A stretch of 64,000 nucleotides of DNA. It comes from DATEDA01 sp963754305 (GTDB taxonomy: Bacteria; Pseudomonadota; Gammaproteobacteria; Burkholderiales; SG8-39). Of this stretch, positions 54,401 through 62,526 are shown one piece after another. The stretch is from contig CAVWFR010000037.1 of assembly GCA_963754305.1 (NCBI GenBank), forward strand, positions 1 to 64,000. Reading direction: 5' to 3'. Below the pieces are notes generated by a model. The model was not told the DNA's origin. It saw nothing but the letters and a program-made list of their open reading frames with translations, and did no database searches. The position numbers and the translations under genes were made by a program. The stretch's first letter is position 1, and every line of letters starts with the position of its first letter.

Positions 54401-54576
54401 ATCACATCGGCGCTCGCGCCGCGGTACTTCGTATCGACCGTGACGACCGGCTCGTCGATCTTCGGGTACTCGCGCACCGGCAGCCGCTGGAAGCTGACGA
54501 TCCCGATGAGGATGATCACCAGGCTCACCACGGTGGCGAGCACCGGTCGCCGGATGGAGATGTCCGAGAGGATCAC
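51442..54576 (-). CDS. RND efflux transporter inner-membrane pump (AcrB/MdtB type)
   Basis: A 1044-residue HAE1-type RND pump with twelve expected membrane helices. It opens SDISIRRPVLATVVSLVIILIG; membrane helix 4 carries the proton-relay Asp pair in AIGLVVDDAIVMLENIWRH; helix 12 region ends GGILLGTVLTLFVVPTVYSL. It works with the adaptor encoded upstream (stop/start share one base) and an outer-membrane channel not encoded here. The GTG start at 54576 follows from that overlap. Confidence 0.95.
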   Translation of the reverse strand: MILSDISIRRPVLATVVSLVIILIGIVSFQRLPVREYPKIDEPVVTVDTKYRGASADVIESRVTKPLEDALAGIEGVDVLSSISRAENSQITVKFRLERNPDAAASDVRDRVARTRGKLPADVEEPVIAKVEADANPIIWLAFSSDRLSPLEVTDIASRLVKTRLQTLPGAADVRVFGERRYSMRIWLDRNKLGAYRLTPQDVQDALTRQNVEVPAGRIESRAREFSVVAETDLARPGQFENVVVRYVNGHPVRIRDLGRVEIAALDERSVVRFNGRPAVALGVIKQATANPLELSQAIRTELPRIVADLPEGVAVNIAYDTSVFIDRSIKAVARTILEAIVLVGLVIFVFLRSVRATLVPLVTIPVSLIGAFALMYVLGFSINTLTLLALVLAIGLVVDDAIVMLENIWRHIEEGMPPVRAAVLGAKEIGFAVVAMTLTLASVYAPVAFMTGRTGKLFIEFALTLAGAVLVSGFVALTLSPMMCSKLLRRTERHGRFYNWIEGGIRGLTGAYRRALIWILTARWPLFVFPVGGRRRPVFIGGRALVLLVAFVIPTSAIVLLFGSLKQELAPTEDRGVVLSIFVGPEGATIQYMDGYAGRIEKIFENTADVTRYFVVAGFPNVSQGISFVGLKDWDERDRKAQEVVSEVAPKLFGLPGVLAFPTLPQSLGQSPRAKPVEIVIVTSASYEDLDRVTNGLVAELAKIRGLINLETDLKLNKPELKVQVERDRAADAGVQVDAIGRTMETMLGGRQVTRFKQNGEQYDVIVQMAPGERTRPNDISDIFVRGRNDMMAPLSSLVSVREGVAPRELNHFGQRRSATITASLAPDYAIGDALKAIEATAGRLLPPGYALDYNGNSREFRVSTGGLYFTFLLALAFIYLVLSAQFESFRDPFIIMLTVPLSMTGALLALKLSGGTLNVYSQIGLVTLVGLITKHGILIVEFANQLQEKGRAVREAVVESAVLRLRPILMTTGAMALGAIPLALARGAGAESRQPIGWVIVGGILLGTVLTLFVVPTVYSLIARRHTPLEEADAAAAQPHRA

Positions 54577-55748
54577 TACGACCCCGGCTTCGCCGCCTTC
54601 TCCGCCCCGGCCGTCGCCGGTGCCTCGCCCGGCGGACCGGTGCGAACGGCGACGCCTTCGCGCAGCTTGATCTGTCCCGCGGTCACGATCACGTCGCCCG
54701 CCTGCAGGCCTTCGATCACCTCGACCTGCGAGTTCCGGCGCAGACCGGTCTTCACTTTCACGCGCGTCGCCTTGCCGTCCTGAACCTTGTACACGTACTG
54801 GTCATTGCCCGTCGGCATCAACGCTTCCTCCGGCACGATCAGGGCGTTCGCGCGCTCGGCGAGGATGAGGCGCGTCCGGACGAACATCCCGGGGCGGAGC
54901 TGCCCCTCCGTGTTCTTGAGGCGCGCGCGCAGCACCACCGCCCGACCGTTCTGGTCCACCAGCGGATCGATCGCGTCGAGCGTGGCGGGGTAGGTCCGCT
55001 CGGGCATCGCGTCGCTCGCGACCTCGACCGTCTGGCCGCGCCGGAGATCGGTGAGCATCACCTCGGGCAGCCGGAAGTCGACCTTCAGCGAAGAAATATC
55101 CTCGAGCGTGACGAGATCCTGGCCTTCCTTGACGTAGTCGCCGACGCTGACCTGCCGGATCCCGATGACGCCCGGGAACGGCGCCAGGATCTGGGTCTTC
55201 GCGAGCCGCGCGTCGGCAAGCGCGACATTCGCCTGCGCCACGCGCAGCGAATTGAGCGACTGGTCCTTCGCGTTCGCGCTCACGAATTTTTCGCGCTCGA
55301 GGTCGGTCGTACGCTTGAAGTTCGTCTCGGCGAGCGCGAGATTCGCCCGCGCCTGCTGGAGCTCGGCGGCGTACACCGACGAGTCGAGCGCAATCAGCAG
55401 CTGGCCCTTGTGGATGCGGCTGCCCTCGGTGAACCCGATCTCGGCGATCCGGCCCGAGATCTCCGGCCGCACGACCACCGACTCGCTCGAGCGCAGCGTC
55501 CCGAGCGCCGCGACGTCGTCCTGCAGCCGCACGGTCTTGACCGGTGCAGTCTCGACGGCGACGACGATGCCGGCAGGCGAACCGCCGGGACCCTTCGCCG
55601 CCGGATTGGGCGCAGCGCCCTTTTCCGCTTGGCCCTCGGCCGAGCCCTGCAGCGGGCCCGGGGCGCGGTTCGAGTAGTACGCGTAGGCGCCGAGCGCCAC
55701 GAGGCCCGCAACCGGCAGCGCGACGAAGATTGCAGTGCGTGACGACAT
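54576..55748 (-). CDS. RND efflux periplasmic adaptor (membrane fusion protein)
   Basis: A 390-residue adaptor with an N-terminal anchor (TAIFVALPVAGLVALGAYAYY), the lipoyl half-motifs (GTLRSSESVVVRPEISGRI and PFPGVIGIRQVSVGDYVKEG), a helical hairpin, beta barrel and the closing EVIEGLQAGDVIVTAGQIKLREG. The start at 55748 is family-like. It bridges the pump to a TolC-type channel. It ends inside the pump start codon. Confidence 0.94.
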   Translation of the reverse strand: MSSRTAIFVALPVAGLVALGAYAYYSNRAPGPLQGSAEGQAEKGAAPNPAAKGPGGSPAGIVVAVETAPVKTVRLQDDVAALGTLRSSESVVVRPEISGRIAEIGFTEGSRIHKGQLLIALDSSVYAAELQQARANLALAETNFKRTTDLEREKFVSANAKDQSLNSLRVAQANVALADARLAKTQILAPFPGVIGIRQVSVGDYVKEGQDLVTLEDISSLKVDFRLPEVMLTDLRRGQTVEVASDAMPERTYPATLDAIDPLVDQNGRAVVLRARLKNTEGQLRPGMFVRTRLILAERANALIVPEEALMPTGNDQYVYKVQDGKATRVKVKTGLRRNSQVEVIEGLQAGDVIVTAGQIKLREGVAVRTGPPGEAPATAGAEKAAKPGS

Positions 55749-55761
55749 CGGGTGCCGCGCC

Positions 55762-56268
55762 TCAGTCGGGGAAATCCCCGGCACGCAGTGTTTCGTTTAG
55801 GAGCGTCTCGTCAGGGCGCGTCTCGTCCTGGCGCGTGCTCGTCACGCCGCGGTTCGCCAGCGCGTCCGCACGTTCGTTCTCTGGATGTCCCGAGTGCCCC
55901 TTCACCCAGTGCCAGCGGACCCGGTGGCGGCCGGCCACCGTCTCGAGCTCGCGCCACAGGTCGGCGTTCTTGACCGGCTTGCGGTCCGACGTCTTCCAGC
56001 CGCGCCGCTTCCATGCGGCGAGCCACTCGGTGATGCCCTTCCGCACGTACTCGGAGTCGGTGTACAGCTCGACGGTCGACTCGCGCTTGAGCGCCGCAAG
56101 CGCGCGGATCACCGCAGTCAGCTCCATACGGTTGTTGGTCGTGTGCGCTTCGCCGCCGAACAACTCGCGCTCGTGCGTGCCCGCGAGCAGCAGCGCGCCC
56201 CAGCCGCCGGGGCCGGGGTTGCCCTTGCACGCCCCGTCGGTGTAGATCCGGACGGGCTCAGCCACCAT
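55762..56268 (-). CDS. rnhA: Ribonuclease HI with repeat-bearing tail
   Basis: A 168-residue RNase HI, hydrolysing RNA in RNA:DNA hybrids. Catalytic residues are visible in YTDGACKGNPGPGG (Asp), NNRMELTA (Glu), YTDSEYV (Asp) and NERADALAN (Asp). The conserved fold ends near residue 145; the remaining tail is low-complexity and includes a short DET repeat encoded by tandem 15-bp DNA repeats. Start ATG 56268 overlaps the methyltransferase gene by 11 bp. Confidence 0.95.
   Translation of the reverse strand: MVAEPVRIYTDGACKGNPGPGGWGALLLAGTHERELFGGEAHTTNNRMELTAVIRALAALKRESTVELYTDSEYVRKGITEWLAAWKRRGWKTSDRKPVKNADLWRELETVAGRHRVRWHWVKGHSGHPENERADALANRGVTSTRQDETRPDETLLNETLRAGDFPD
55803..55843. repeat. 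15-bp tandem repeat in the rnhA 3' end
   Basis: Units GCGTCTCGTCAGGGC (55803-55817) and GCGTCTCGTCCTGGC (55818-55832) are followed by a partial third. They encode the QDET/PDET-like tail of RNase HI and probably arose by slippage. Confidence 0.7.
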
Positions 56269-57073
56269 TGCGCGACGTTCGCTTGGCGCCGCCCCCCACG
56301 ACGAGCCGCAGCCGCGCGCTTGTGCGCCGGCCCCGGGCCTCCGCGGGCACTCCCGCCGGCTCACGCCGCGCGACCGGCGCAAGCGCCTTCGCGCTCGCGC
56401 GGCCGTTCTTCCAGTTCGGCATCACGAGCCGCATCCCGCGTACGCGCTTCACCGCCCGCACCACGTAGACGCCACCGCAGATCGGCCACCAGCGGTCGCC
56501 GGCCTTCTCCATGAACGCGAACCGCTCGAGCAGGCGCGATTGACTGACCGGCGGGGCGTAGCAGCCGAAGCGGCCGCCGTTCAACTCGAAGCCGAGCAGC
56601 TTCAACCAGTCGCGCAAGCGCAGCAGGCCGATGAACTCGCCGCACCATGGGTGCTCCGCCTGCCGGCGGCCGAGCCGTCGCTTCAGGCCCCACAGGCTGA
56701 GCGGATTGAAGCCGGCGATCACGATCTGTCCCTCGGGCATCAGCACCCGCTCCGCCTCGCGCAGGATCTGGTGCGGATCCTCGCTGAACTCGAGCACGTG
56801 CGGCAGGACGACGAGATCCATGCTGTGCGAAGCGAGCGGCAGATTCCGCGGATCACCGATCACGCCGCAACCCGCGTCCGCGCCCACGCAGAAGCGGTAA
56901 GAGATCCGGTTGGCGCGCAGGAAATCGATCGACGGCAATCCGATCTGCGCGGCGTTGAAGCCGAAGATATCCTCGACGGCGCTATCGAACTGCGCGCGCT
57001 CCCACTCGAGCACATAGGCGCCCTTGGGCGTCGCGTACCACGCGGCAAGCGTTGACGCTTGCGGCGGTTGCAT
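56258..57073 (-). CDS. YafS-like SAM-dependent methyltransferase
   Basis: A 271-residue class I methyltransferase. The usual glycine-rich motif I is weak, but LASHSMDLVVLPHVLEFSEDPHQILREAERVLMPEG and IAGFNPLSLWGLKR are typical of the YafS family encoded next to rnhA in Escherichia coli. The C-terminal ~60 residues are basic and disordered-looking. The start ATG at 57073 fits the family. Substrate unknown. Confidence 0.85.
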   Translation of the reverse strand: MQPPQASTLAAWYATPKGAYVLEWERAQFDSAVEDIFGFNAAQIGLPSIDFLRANRISYRFCVGADAGCGVIGDPRNLPLASHSMDLVVLPHVLEFSEDPHQILREAERVLMPEGQIVIAGFNPLSLWGLKRRLGRRQAEHPWCGEFIGLLRLRDWLKLLGFELNGGRFGCYAPPVSQSRLLERFAFMEKAGDRWWPICGGVYVVRAVKRVRGMRLVMPNWKNGRASAKALAPVARREPAGVPAEARGRRTSARLRLVVGGGAKRTSRNGG

Positions 57074-57548
57074 CGTGATGTCTCGACTGGAAATCGACCT
57101 TGGACTCATCGCGCTCTATTATGGCGAAAAAACGTCTTCCTGCGGCGAGACACCGTTCGCACTTTGGCGAAACCGCGTCTTCGAGCATGTGCTAGCAAGC
57201 GGGCTGTTGAGAAACGGGGCGTGAGCACGACCCTCGTTACGCTTCTCGAACGGCGCCCGCTCTCAACGGTCTTGGGGGACCCAAGAGGGAGCATGGCCGT
57301 TTCTCAACACCCCGCTGGAATAGAGACACGGGTCGCCCTTCGCACTCCGGGGCATCCAATCCCCGCACGCCGATTCCCGACGCAGACATACCCCAGGGCG
57401 AAGCAACGATGAGCGCGGTGGCGCGCTGCCCCGTCGCCGAGGGCACCCGCACGAGGCGCAAGGCGCTACGTTGTTCCTGTGATTGCCCCGAACTCCTTGA
57501 CCCTCCCGACTCCCGCCACGTACCATCGCCGCAACTCGCGGGAGGGTT
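57074..57548. other. 475-bp intergenic region with MITE-like element
   Basis: No convincing gene is present between the methyltransferase and mltD. The region holds the inverted-repeat element at 57198-57316. GloB, found between these genes in some proteobacteria, is absent. Divergent promoters for both flanking genes should lie here but no box pair is convincing. Confidence 0.6.
57198..57316. repeat. MITE-like element with 20-bp inverted repeats
   Basis: The left end 57198-57217 (AGCGGGCTGTTGAGAAACGG) and the right end 57297-57316 are inverted copies with one mismatch, giving a 119-bp unit. An internal hairpin CTTGGG-GGA-CCCAAG lies near 57271-57285. No coding sequence is inside and no target duplication is obvious. 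Confidence 0.65.
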
Positions 57549-59060
57549 GTGGAGGCGACCGTACATACGAAGCTTCTAATCCCGGTGTGGCTCGCGGCCT
57601 GCGTCGCGTTGGCCGCGCCGACGGCCTTCGCCGTCGATCCCGCCCTGCACGACGATCCGGCGTTCGCGCTCCCGCTCGCCACCGCCCCGCTCCTTGCTAT
57701 CGAACCGTCGGACAGCACCGCCGGCGTCGAGGTCCGCGATGTCCAGGACATCGGGCCCAAGCCCGGCCCGCCCGAAGGCCCGGTCGATCTCTGGGAGCGG
57801 ATCCGCGGCGGGTTTGCCATCCCCGACCTTGCAACCTCGCTCGTCGTCGAACGCCGGGCGTGGTACGCGCAGCGCCCGCAACAGATCCGCATCATCGTCG
57901 ACCGCAGCCGGCGCTACCTCTTCCACATCGTGGAGGAGCTCGAGCGGCGCAAGATGCCGACCGAGCTCGCGCTGTTACCGATGGTGGAGAGCGCGTACAA
58001 CCCGATGGCGTACTCGCGCGCGCACGCCTCCGGCCTCTGGCAGTTCATCCCGTCGACCGGACGGAACTACAACCTCGACCAGAACTTCTGGTACGACGCC
58101 CGGCGCGACATCCTCGCCTCCACCAACGCCGCGCTCGATTACCTGCAATCGCTCTACGACATGTTCGGCGACTGGCATATCGCGCTCGCCGCATACAACA
58201 TGGGCGAGAACGGCGTGCAACGCGCGATCGACAGGAACCGCGCCAAGGGGCTTGCCACCGACTATCAGTCGCTCGCCATGCCGCGCGAGACACGCGGCTA
58301 CGTGCCGTCGCTCCTCGCCTTCAAGAGCATCGTCGCCAACCCCGCCGCCGCGGGCGTCGAGCTCGACCCGATCTCGAACGCCCCCTACTTCGTAACCGTC
58401 ACGCTGACGCGCGATATCGACCTCCGAGTCGCCGCGAAGCTCGCTGAGATGAACGTCGAGGAGCTCATCGCCTTGAACCCCGGACACAACCGTCCGATCG
58501 TCGCCGCCGAGCACGCACCGCAGCTCGTGCTGCCCATCGACCGTGCCGAAGCGTTCATCCAGAATCTCGAGCGGCACGACAAGCCACTCTCCTCCTGGCA
58601 GCTCCACACGTTCAAGGCTGGCGACAAGCTCGAGAAGCTCGCCGCGGACCACGGCTTGACCCTCGGCCGCCTGAAGGCGATCAACGGGCTCGGGCCGAAA
58701 GGTACGGTCGTGATCGGGCAGCAGCTCGTGCTGCCGCAGAAAGGTTCGGCCGCAGGCGCGGAGCCGCTACCCTTCACGCCTCCCGGCGCAGGACGGACCG
58801 CGAGTTACGTCGTCAAACGCGGAGACTCGTGGGCCGGCATCGCCGCCGCGTTCGGCGTCGCGATCGCCGACTTAAGGCGTGCCAACGAAGAAGCCACGCT
58901 GGTCGCCGGAGAACGGCTCGTGGTCGATATCAAGCCGAAGCCCGCGGTGAAGCAGCGGGCGGCGCCGGCACCGAAGAAAGCGCAGGCGCCGAGCGGGCGA
59001 TCCACCGCGAAAGCCGCACCGACGCGCCCATCCGCATCGGCCCAGGTCGCTCGGCCCTAG
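57549..59060 (+). CDS. mltD: Membrane-bound lytic murein transglycosylase D
   Basis: A 503-residue exported enzyme cutting peptidoglycan glycan strands. Signal-like N-terminus (LLIPVWLAACVALAAPTAFA); SLT domain with the catalytic Glu in LLPMVESAYNPMA, then ASGLWQFIPSTGRNY and AAYNMGENGVQRAI; two LysM cell-wall-binding repeats (HTFKAGDKLEKLAADHGL near 358 and YVVKRGDSWAGIAAAFGV near 425); an Ala/Pro/Lys-rich tail. The GTG start at 57549 has GGAGG only 3 bp upstream, and no better start is seen. Confidence 0.93.
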   Translation: MEATVHTKLLIPVWLAACVALAAPTAFAVDPALHDDPAFALPLATAPLLAIEPSDSTAGVEVRDVQDIGPKPGPPEGPVDLWERIRGGFAIPDLATSLVVERRAWYAQRPQQIRIIVDRSRRYLFHIVEELERRKMPTELALLPMVESAYNPMAYSRAHASGLWQFIPSTGRNYNLDQNFWYDARRDILASTNAALDYLQSLYDMFGDWHIALAAYNMGENGVQRAIDRNRAKGLATDYQSLAMPRETRGYVPSLLAFKSIVANPAAAGVELDPISNAPYFVTVTLTRDIDLRVAAKLAEMNVEELIALNPGHNRPIVAAEHAPQLVLPIDRAEAFIQNLERHDKPLSSWQLHTFKAGDKLEKLAADHGLTLGRLKAINGLGPKGTVVIGQQLVLPQKGSAAGAEPLPFTPPGAGRTASYVVKRGDSWAGIAAAFGVAIADLRRANEEATLVAGERLVVDIKPKPAVKQRAAPAPKKAQAPSGRSTAKAAPTRPSASAQVARP

Positions 59061-59095
59061 TTCGCCACACCCCGTCCGCTTTCGGCCGGCGCGCG

Positions 59096-61105
59096 TCAGC
59101 GCCGCGCCGCATCCTCCACCAGGAAACAGTTCGCGGTGTGAGTGCGCGATAACGGGATCGCACCCGGATAGTCGCGCTTGCAGCGCGTCATCGCGTACGG
59201 GCAGCGGGGATGAAAGTGGCAGCCGGCAGGCGGGGACGCCGGCGACGGCAGCTCGCCCGCCACGTGCAGCCGCTCGCCTCCACCGTCCAGCGCGGGGACG
59301 GCCGCGAGGAGCGCCTGCGTGTAGGGATGCTGGGGCCGGCCGAGCACCTCGCCCACCGTGCCGCGCTCGACGATCCGCCCCAGGTACATCACCGCGATCT
59401 CGTCGGCGAGGTACTCCACGACCGCGAGGTTGTGCGTGATGAAGAGATAGGCCAGCCCGAGCTCGCGCTGCAGGCGCTTCAGCAGGTTCAGGATTTGGGC
59501 CTGCACCGAGACGTCGAGCGCGCTCGTGGGCTCGTCGCACACCACCAGCTTCGGATTCACGCTGAGCGCGCGCGCGATCGCGATCCGCTGTCGCTGCCCG
59601 CCCGAGAACTCGTGCGGATACCTGAACGCCGCCTCCGACACCAGCCCGACCTGGTCCAGCAGCTCATCGATGCGCCGCTCGCGCTCGGCGCGGGAGGCGA
59701 GCACTTCGAGCGCACTCATGCCCTCCATCAGGATATCGTGCACCCGCAGCCGCGGGTTGAGCGACGCGTAAGGATCCTGGAACACGATCTGGAAGTCCGC
59801 CCGACGGCGCCGCAACGCATCGCCCCGGAGGTGAGTCAGCTCCACCCCGTCGAACGTCACCTCGCCGGCGGTCGGCCGGAGGAGCTGGAGGATGCTCTTG
59901 CCGGCGGTCGTCTTGCCGCAGCCCGATTCGCCAACGAGGGCGAGCGTGCGGCCGGGCGCGATCGCAAGCGAGACACCGTCGACCGCCCGCACGTGACCCA
60001 CCGTGCGCTTGAGAACGCCACGCCGGATCGGAAAGTGAACTTTCAGGTCGCGGACCTCCAGCAAGGCACGCGGACGCCCGCCGGCGTCCATACGCATGAC
60101 CGCGGGCGCCAGGGCAGAAGCGATCGGGCCGGCACGCTCGGTCGCGCGGAGATGGCAGCGGACGCGATGGCCCTCCGCCACCTCCGTCCAGTCGGGGGCC
60201 TCGGCATGGCAGCGATCGAACGCATGATCGCAGCGGTCGGCAAACCGGCAGCCCTGGAACTCGCCCGAGAGCGGCGGAACGTGGCCGGGAATGACATCCA
60301 GCTCGGCGCCACGCTTGCCGGTCGTTGGCAACGCGGCGAACAGCTTCCTCGAGTACGGATGCTGCGGGGCAAGGAAGAAGGCTTCGCGCGCGGCCACTTC
60401 CACGATCTGCCCCGCGTACATGACCGCAACGCGGTGCGCCATCCCCGCGACAACCCCCAGGTCGTGCGTGATGAGCAGGATCGACATCCCCCGCTTCGCC
60501 TGGAGCGAGCGGAGCAGATCGAGCACCTGGGCCTGGATCGTCACGTCGAGGGCGGTGGTCGGCTCGTCGGCAACCAGCAGCTCCGGCTCCCCGGCAAGCG
60601 CGAGCGCGATCATCACCCGCTGCTTCATTCCGCCGGAGAGCTGGAACGGGTACTCGTCGACCCGCCGCGCGCTGTCGGCGATGCCGACTGCATCGAGCAG
60701 CTCGATCGCGCGCGTCCGCGCGGCCGCGCCGCTCGCACCGGAATGGCGGTGGAGCACTTCCGCGATCTGCCGGCCGACGGTGAGGACCGGGTTGAGGCTC
60801 GTCGCGGGCTCCTGGAAGATCATCGCGATCCGCCGCCCGCGCATATCGCGCATGCGGGATTCGGGCAGGGAGAGGAGTTCGGTTCCATCGAGCCAGACGC
60901 TGCCGGTGGTCACGCGGCCGGTTTCCGGCAGCAGGCGCATCAGGGTCAGCGCCGTCATGCTCTTGCCGCAGCCCGACTCGCCGACGATCGCAAACGTCTC
61001 CCCGCGCGGGATCTCCAGATCGACCCCGTCGAGCGCGCGCACGAGCCCGCTGCTCGCATCGAGGACGGTGCGCAGATCGCGCGCTTCGAGCAGGTTCGGG
61101 CTCAT
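59096..61105 (-). CDS. yejF: Peptide ABC transporter ATPase with two nucleotide-binding domains (YejF type)
   Basis: A 669-residue fusion of two Opp/Dpp-type ATPases. Each half has Walker A GESGCGK, a signature (LSGGMKQR; FSGGQRQR), Walker B (ADEPTTALD; CDEPTSALD) and a C-terminal Cys-rich oligopeptide-type motif (CRFADRCDHAFDRC; CHFHPRCPYAMTRC). Such single-chain versions belong to YejABEF-like microcin/peptide importers. The start at 61105 overlaps the permease stop (ATGA). Confidence 0.93.
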   Translation of the reverse strand: MSPNLLEARDLRTVLDASSGLVRALDGVDLEIPRGETFAIVGESGCGKSMTALTLMRLLPETGRVTTGSVWLDGTELLSLPESRMRDMRGRRIAMIFQEPATSLNPVLTVGRQIAEVLHRHSGASGAAARTRAIELLDAVGIADSARRVDEYPFQLSGGMKQRVMIALALAGEPELLVADEPTTALDVTIQAQVLDLLRSLQAKRGMSILLITHDLGVVAGMAHRVAVMYAGQIVEVAAREAFFLAPQHPYSRKLFAALPTTGKRGAELDVIPGHVPPLSGEFQGCRFADRCDHAFDRCHAEAPDWTEVAEGHRVRCHLRATERAGPIASALAPAVMRMDAGGRPRALLEVRDLKVHFPIRRGVLKRTVGHVRAVDGVSLAIAPGRTLALVGESGCGKTTAGKSILQLLRPTAGEVTFDGVELTHLRGDALRRRRADFQIVFQDPYASLNPRLRVHDILMEGMSALEVLASRAERERRIDELLDQVGLVSEAAFRYPHEFSGGQRQRIAIARALSVNPKLVVCDEPTSALDVSVQAQILNLLKRLQRELGLAYLFITHNLAVVEYLADEIAVMYLGRIVERGTVGEVLGRPQHPYTQALLAAVPALDGGGERLHVAGELPSPASPPAGCHFHPRCPYAMTRCKRDYPGAIPLSRTHTANCFLVEDAARR

Positions 61106-62526
61106 ACCGCCGCACCTGGGGGTCGCGCACCGACCGCAACGCGCGGATCGAAGCCGTCGCGGACTGCGTCGGCGAAGAGATTCGCCGCGAGGACGAGCAC
61201 GAACATGAAAGCGAACGCCGCAGCGAGGGTCCACCACACCATGGGTTCCCGCGCCATCTCCAACCGCGCGGTGTTGATCATGGTGCCGAAGCTCGTGGTC
61301 GACGGGTCGACGCCGACGCCGACGTAGGACAGCACCGCCTCGGCGAGGACCAGCCCGGAGAAATCCATGACCAGGGCGATGAGGACGATGTGCATCACAT
61401 TCGGCAGGATGTGGCGCGTGATGACCCGGGCATGCCGTACGCCGAACGCGTGCGCCGCCTGGATGTACTCGAGCTCGGCGAGCTTGAGCGCCTCGCCGCG
61501 CAGGAGACGCGCGAGCCCGGTCCAGCTCGTCAATCCGAGAATGATGCAGAGAAAGAGCAACCGGACATCCGCCCGCTGCGCGACCGTGGGGAAAGAATCC
61601 GGATGCGTGTCGATATACACCTTCACCATCAGGATCGCGGCCGCGATCAGCAGCACTCCGGGGATCGAATGGATCGTCGTGTAGAGATACTGCACGACGT
61701 CGTCGACCCAGCCCTTGAAGTACCCGGCCATGATCCCGAGCAGCACCGCCGCGGGCAGCATGACGAGCGTGGTGACGGTCCCGATCACCAGTCCGGTCCG
61801 AATGCTCTTCAGCGCCTGGTAGAGAACGTCGTGGCCAACCTTGTCGGTGCCGAGGACGTGATACTTGCCCGCCAGCATGGCGACCGGAATCGCGATCGCG
61901 AAGAGCGCGAACCCTGTGAGGTAGACCGCGAGCCAGGGCACCTCGGTGCGGCGCTGCCGCACCGCATCCCACATCGCCGCGGCCGGGATGCCGCGGCGGC
62001 GGGCGAGCCCCGCGGTGGCGAGCCAGACCGCGGCCAGCCAGGCCATCGAGGCGAGCGCGATTCCCTGCACCACGGTCATGAACACGTCCGCATCCCGATC
62101 GGCCTCATCCTTGAGATGCGCGCCGCCGTACCGCAGCCGCGGATACTCGCGCGCCACCTGTCCGCCGGGGAGCTCCACCGTCTCTTTCGCGTAGGCGCGC
62201 GTAGCGAGCGGCGCCGAATAAGTCCGCTCGGTACGCGCCTTCAGCGGTGCGAGGACGACATCGAGCACGCTCAAGACCTCCACCGAGTAAGCAGCGGGCG
62301 CGTTGGGATCCCGGCTCTCGACGCGCGGGCGGAAGTGCAGGGAATCGGCCAGCCCAATCAGCACGAAAACCGCGAGCACGGCCAGAGCGGCCATGCCTGC
62401 CGTGCTCCGCGTGACGCGCCGCCAGGGTGCCACGAGATGCGCGTGGCGCCGCGCGTACCAGAAATACGCGAGCGCCGCGGCGACCAGCAGCCACACTAGA
62501 GCATCGGTCCACAGCACGACCGGCAT
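61102..62526 (-). CDS. yejE: Peptide ABC transporter permease (YejE type)
   Basis: A 474-residue permease. The first ~210 residues hold extra membrane segments and a large periplasmic loop, a feature of YejE-like proteins; the DppC-type core follows with ARLLRGEALKLAELEYIQAAHAFGVRHARVITRHILPN as the ATPase-docking loop. Gene ends overlap on both sides, giving a single transcript with yejB and yejF. Confidence 0.92.
   Translation of the reverse strand: MPVVLWTDALVWLLVAAALAYFWYARRHAHLVAPWRRVTRSTAGMAALAVLAVFVLIGLADSLHFRPRVESRDPNAPAAYSVEVLSVLDVVLAPLKARTERTYSAPLATRAYAKETVELPGGQVAREYPRLRYGGAHLKDEADRDADVFMTVVQGIALASMAWLAAVWLATAGLARRRGIPAAAMWDAVRQRRTEVPWLAVYLTGFALFAIAIPVAMLAGKYHVLGTDKVGHDVLYQALKSIRTGLVIGTVTTLVMLPAAVLLGIMAGYFKGWVDDVVQYLYTTIHSIPGVLLIAAAILMVKVYIDTHPDSFPTVAQRADVRLLFLCIILGLTSWTGLARLLRGEALKLAELEYIQAAHAFGVRHARVITRHILPNVMHIVLIALVMDFSGLVLAEAVLSYVGVGVDPSTTSFGTMINTARLEMAREPMVWWTLAAAFAFMFVLVLAANLFADAVRDGFDPRVAVGARPPGAAV

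Noticed and set aside
51451..54783. A very long open frame on the + strand opposite the RND pump
   Set aside because: It is rich in Arg, Asp, His and Glu with no recognisable domain, as expected for the reverse complement of a high-GC gene. The pump on the other strand has all family motifs.
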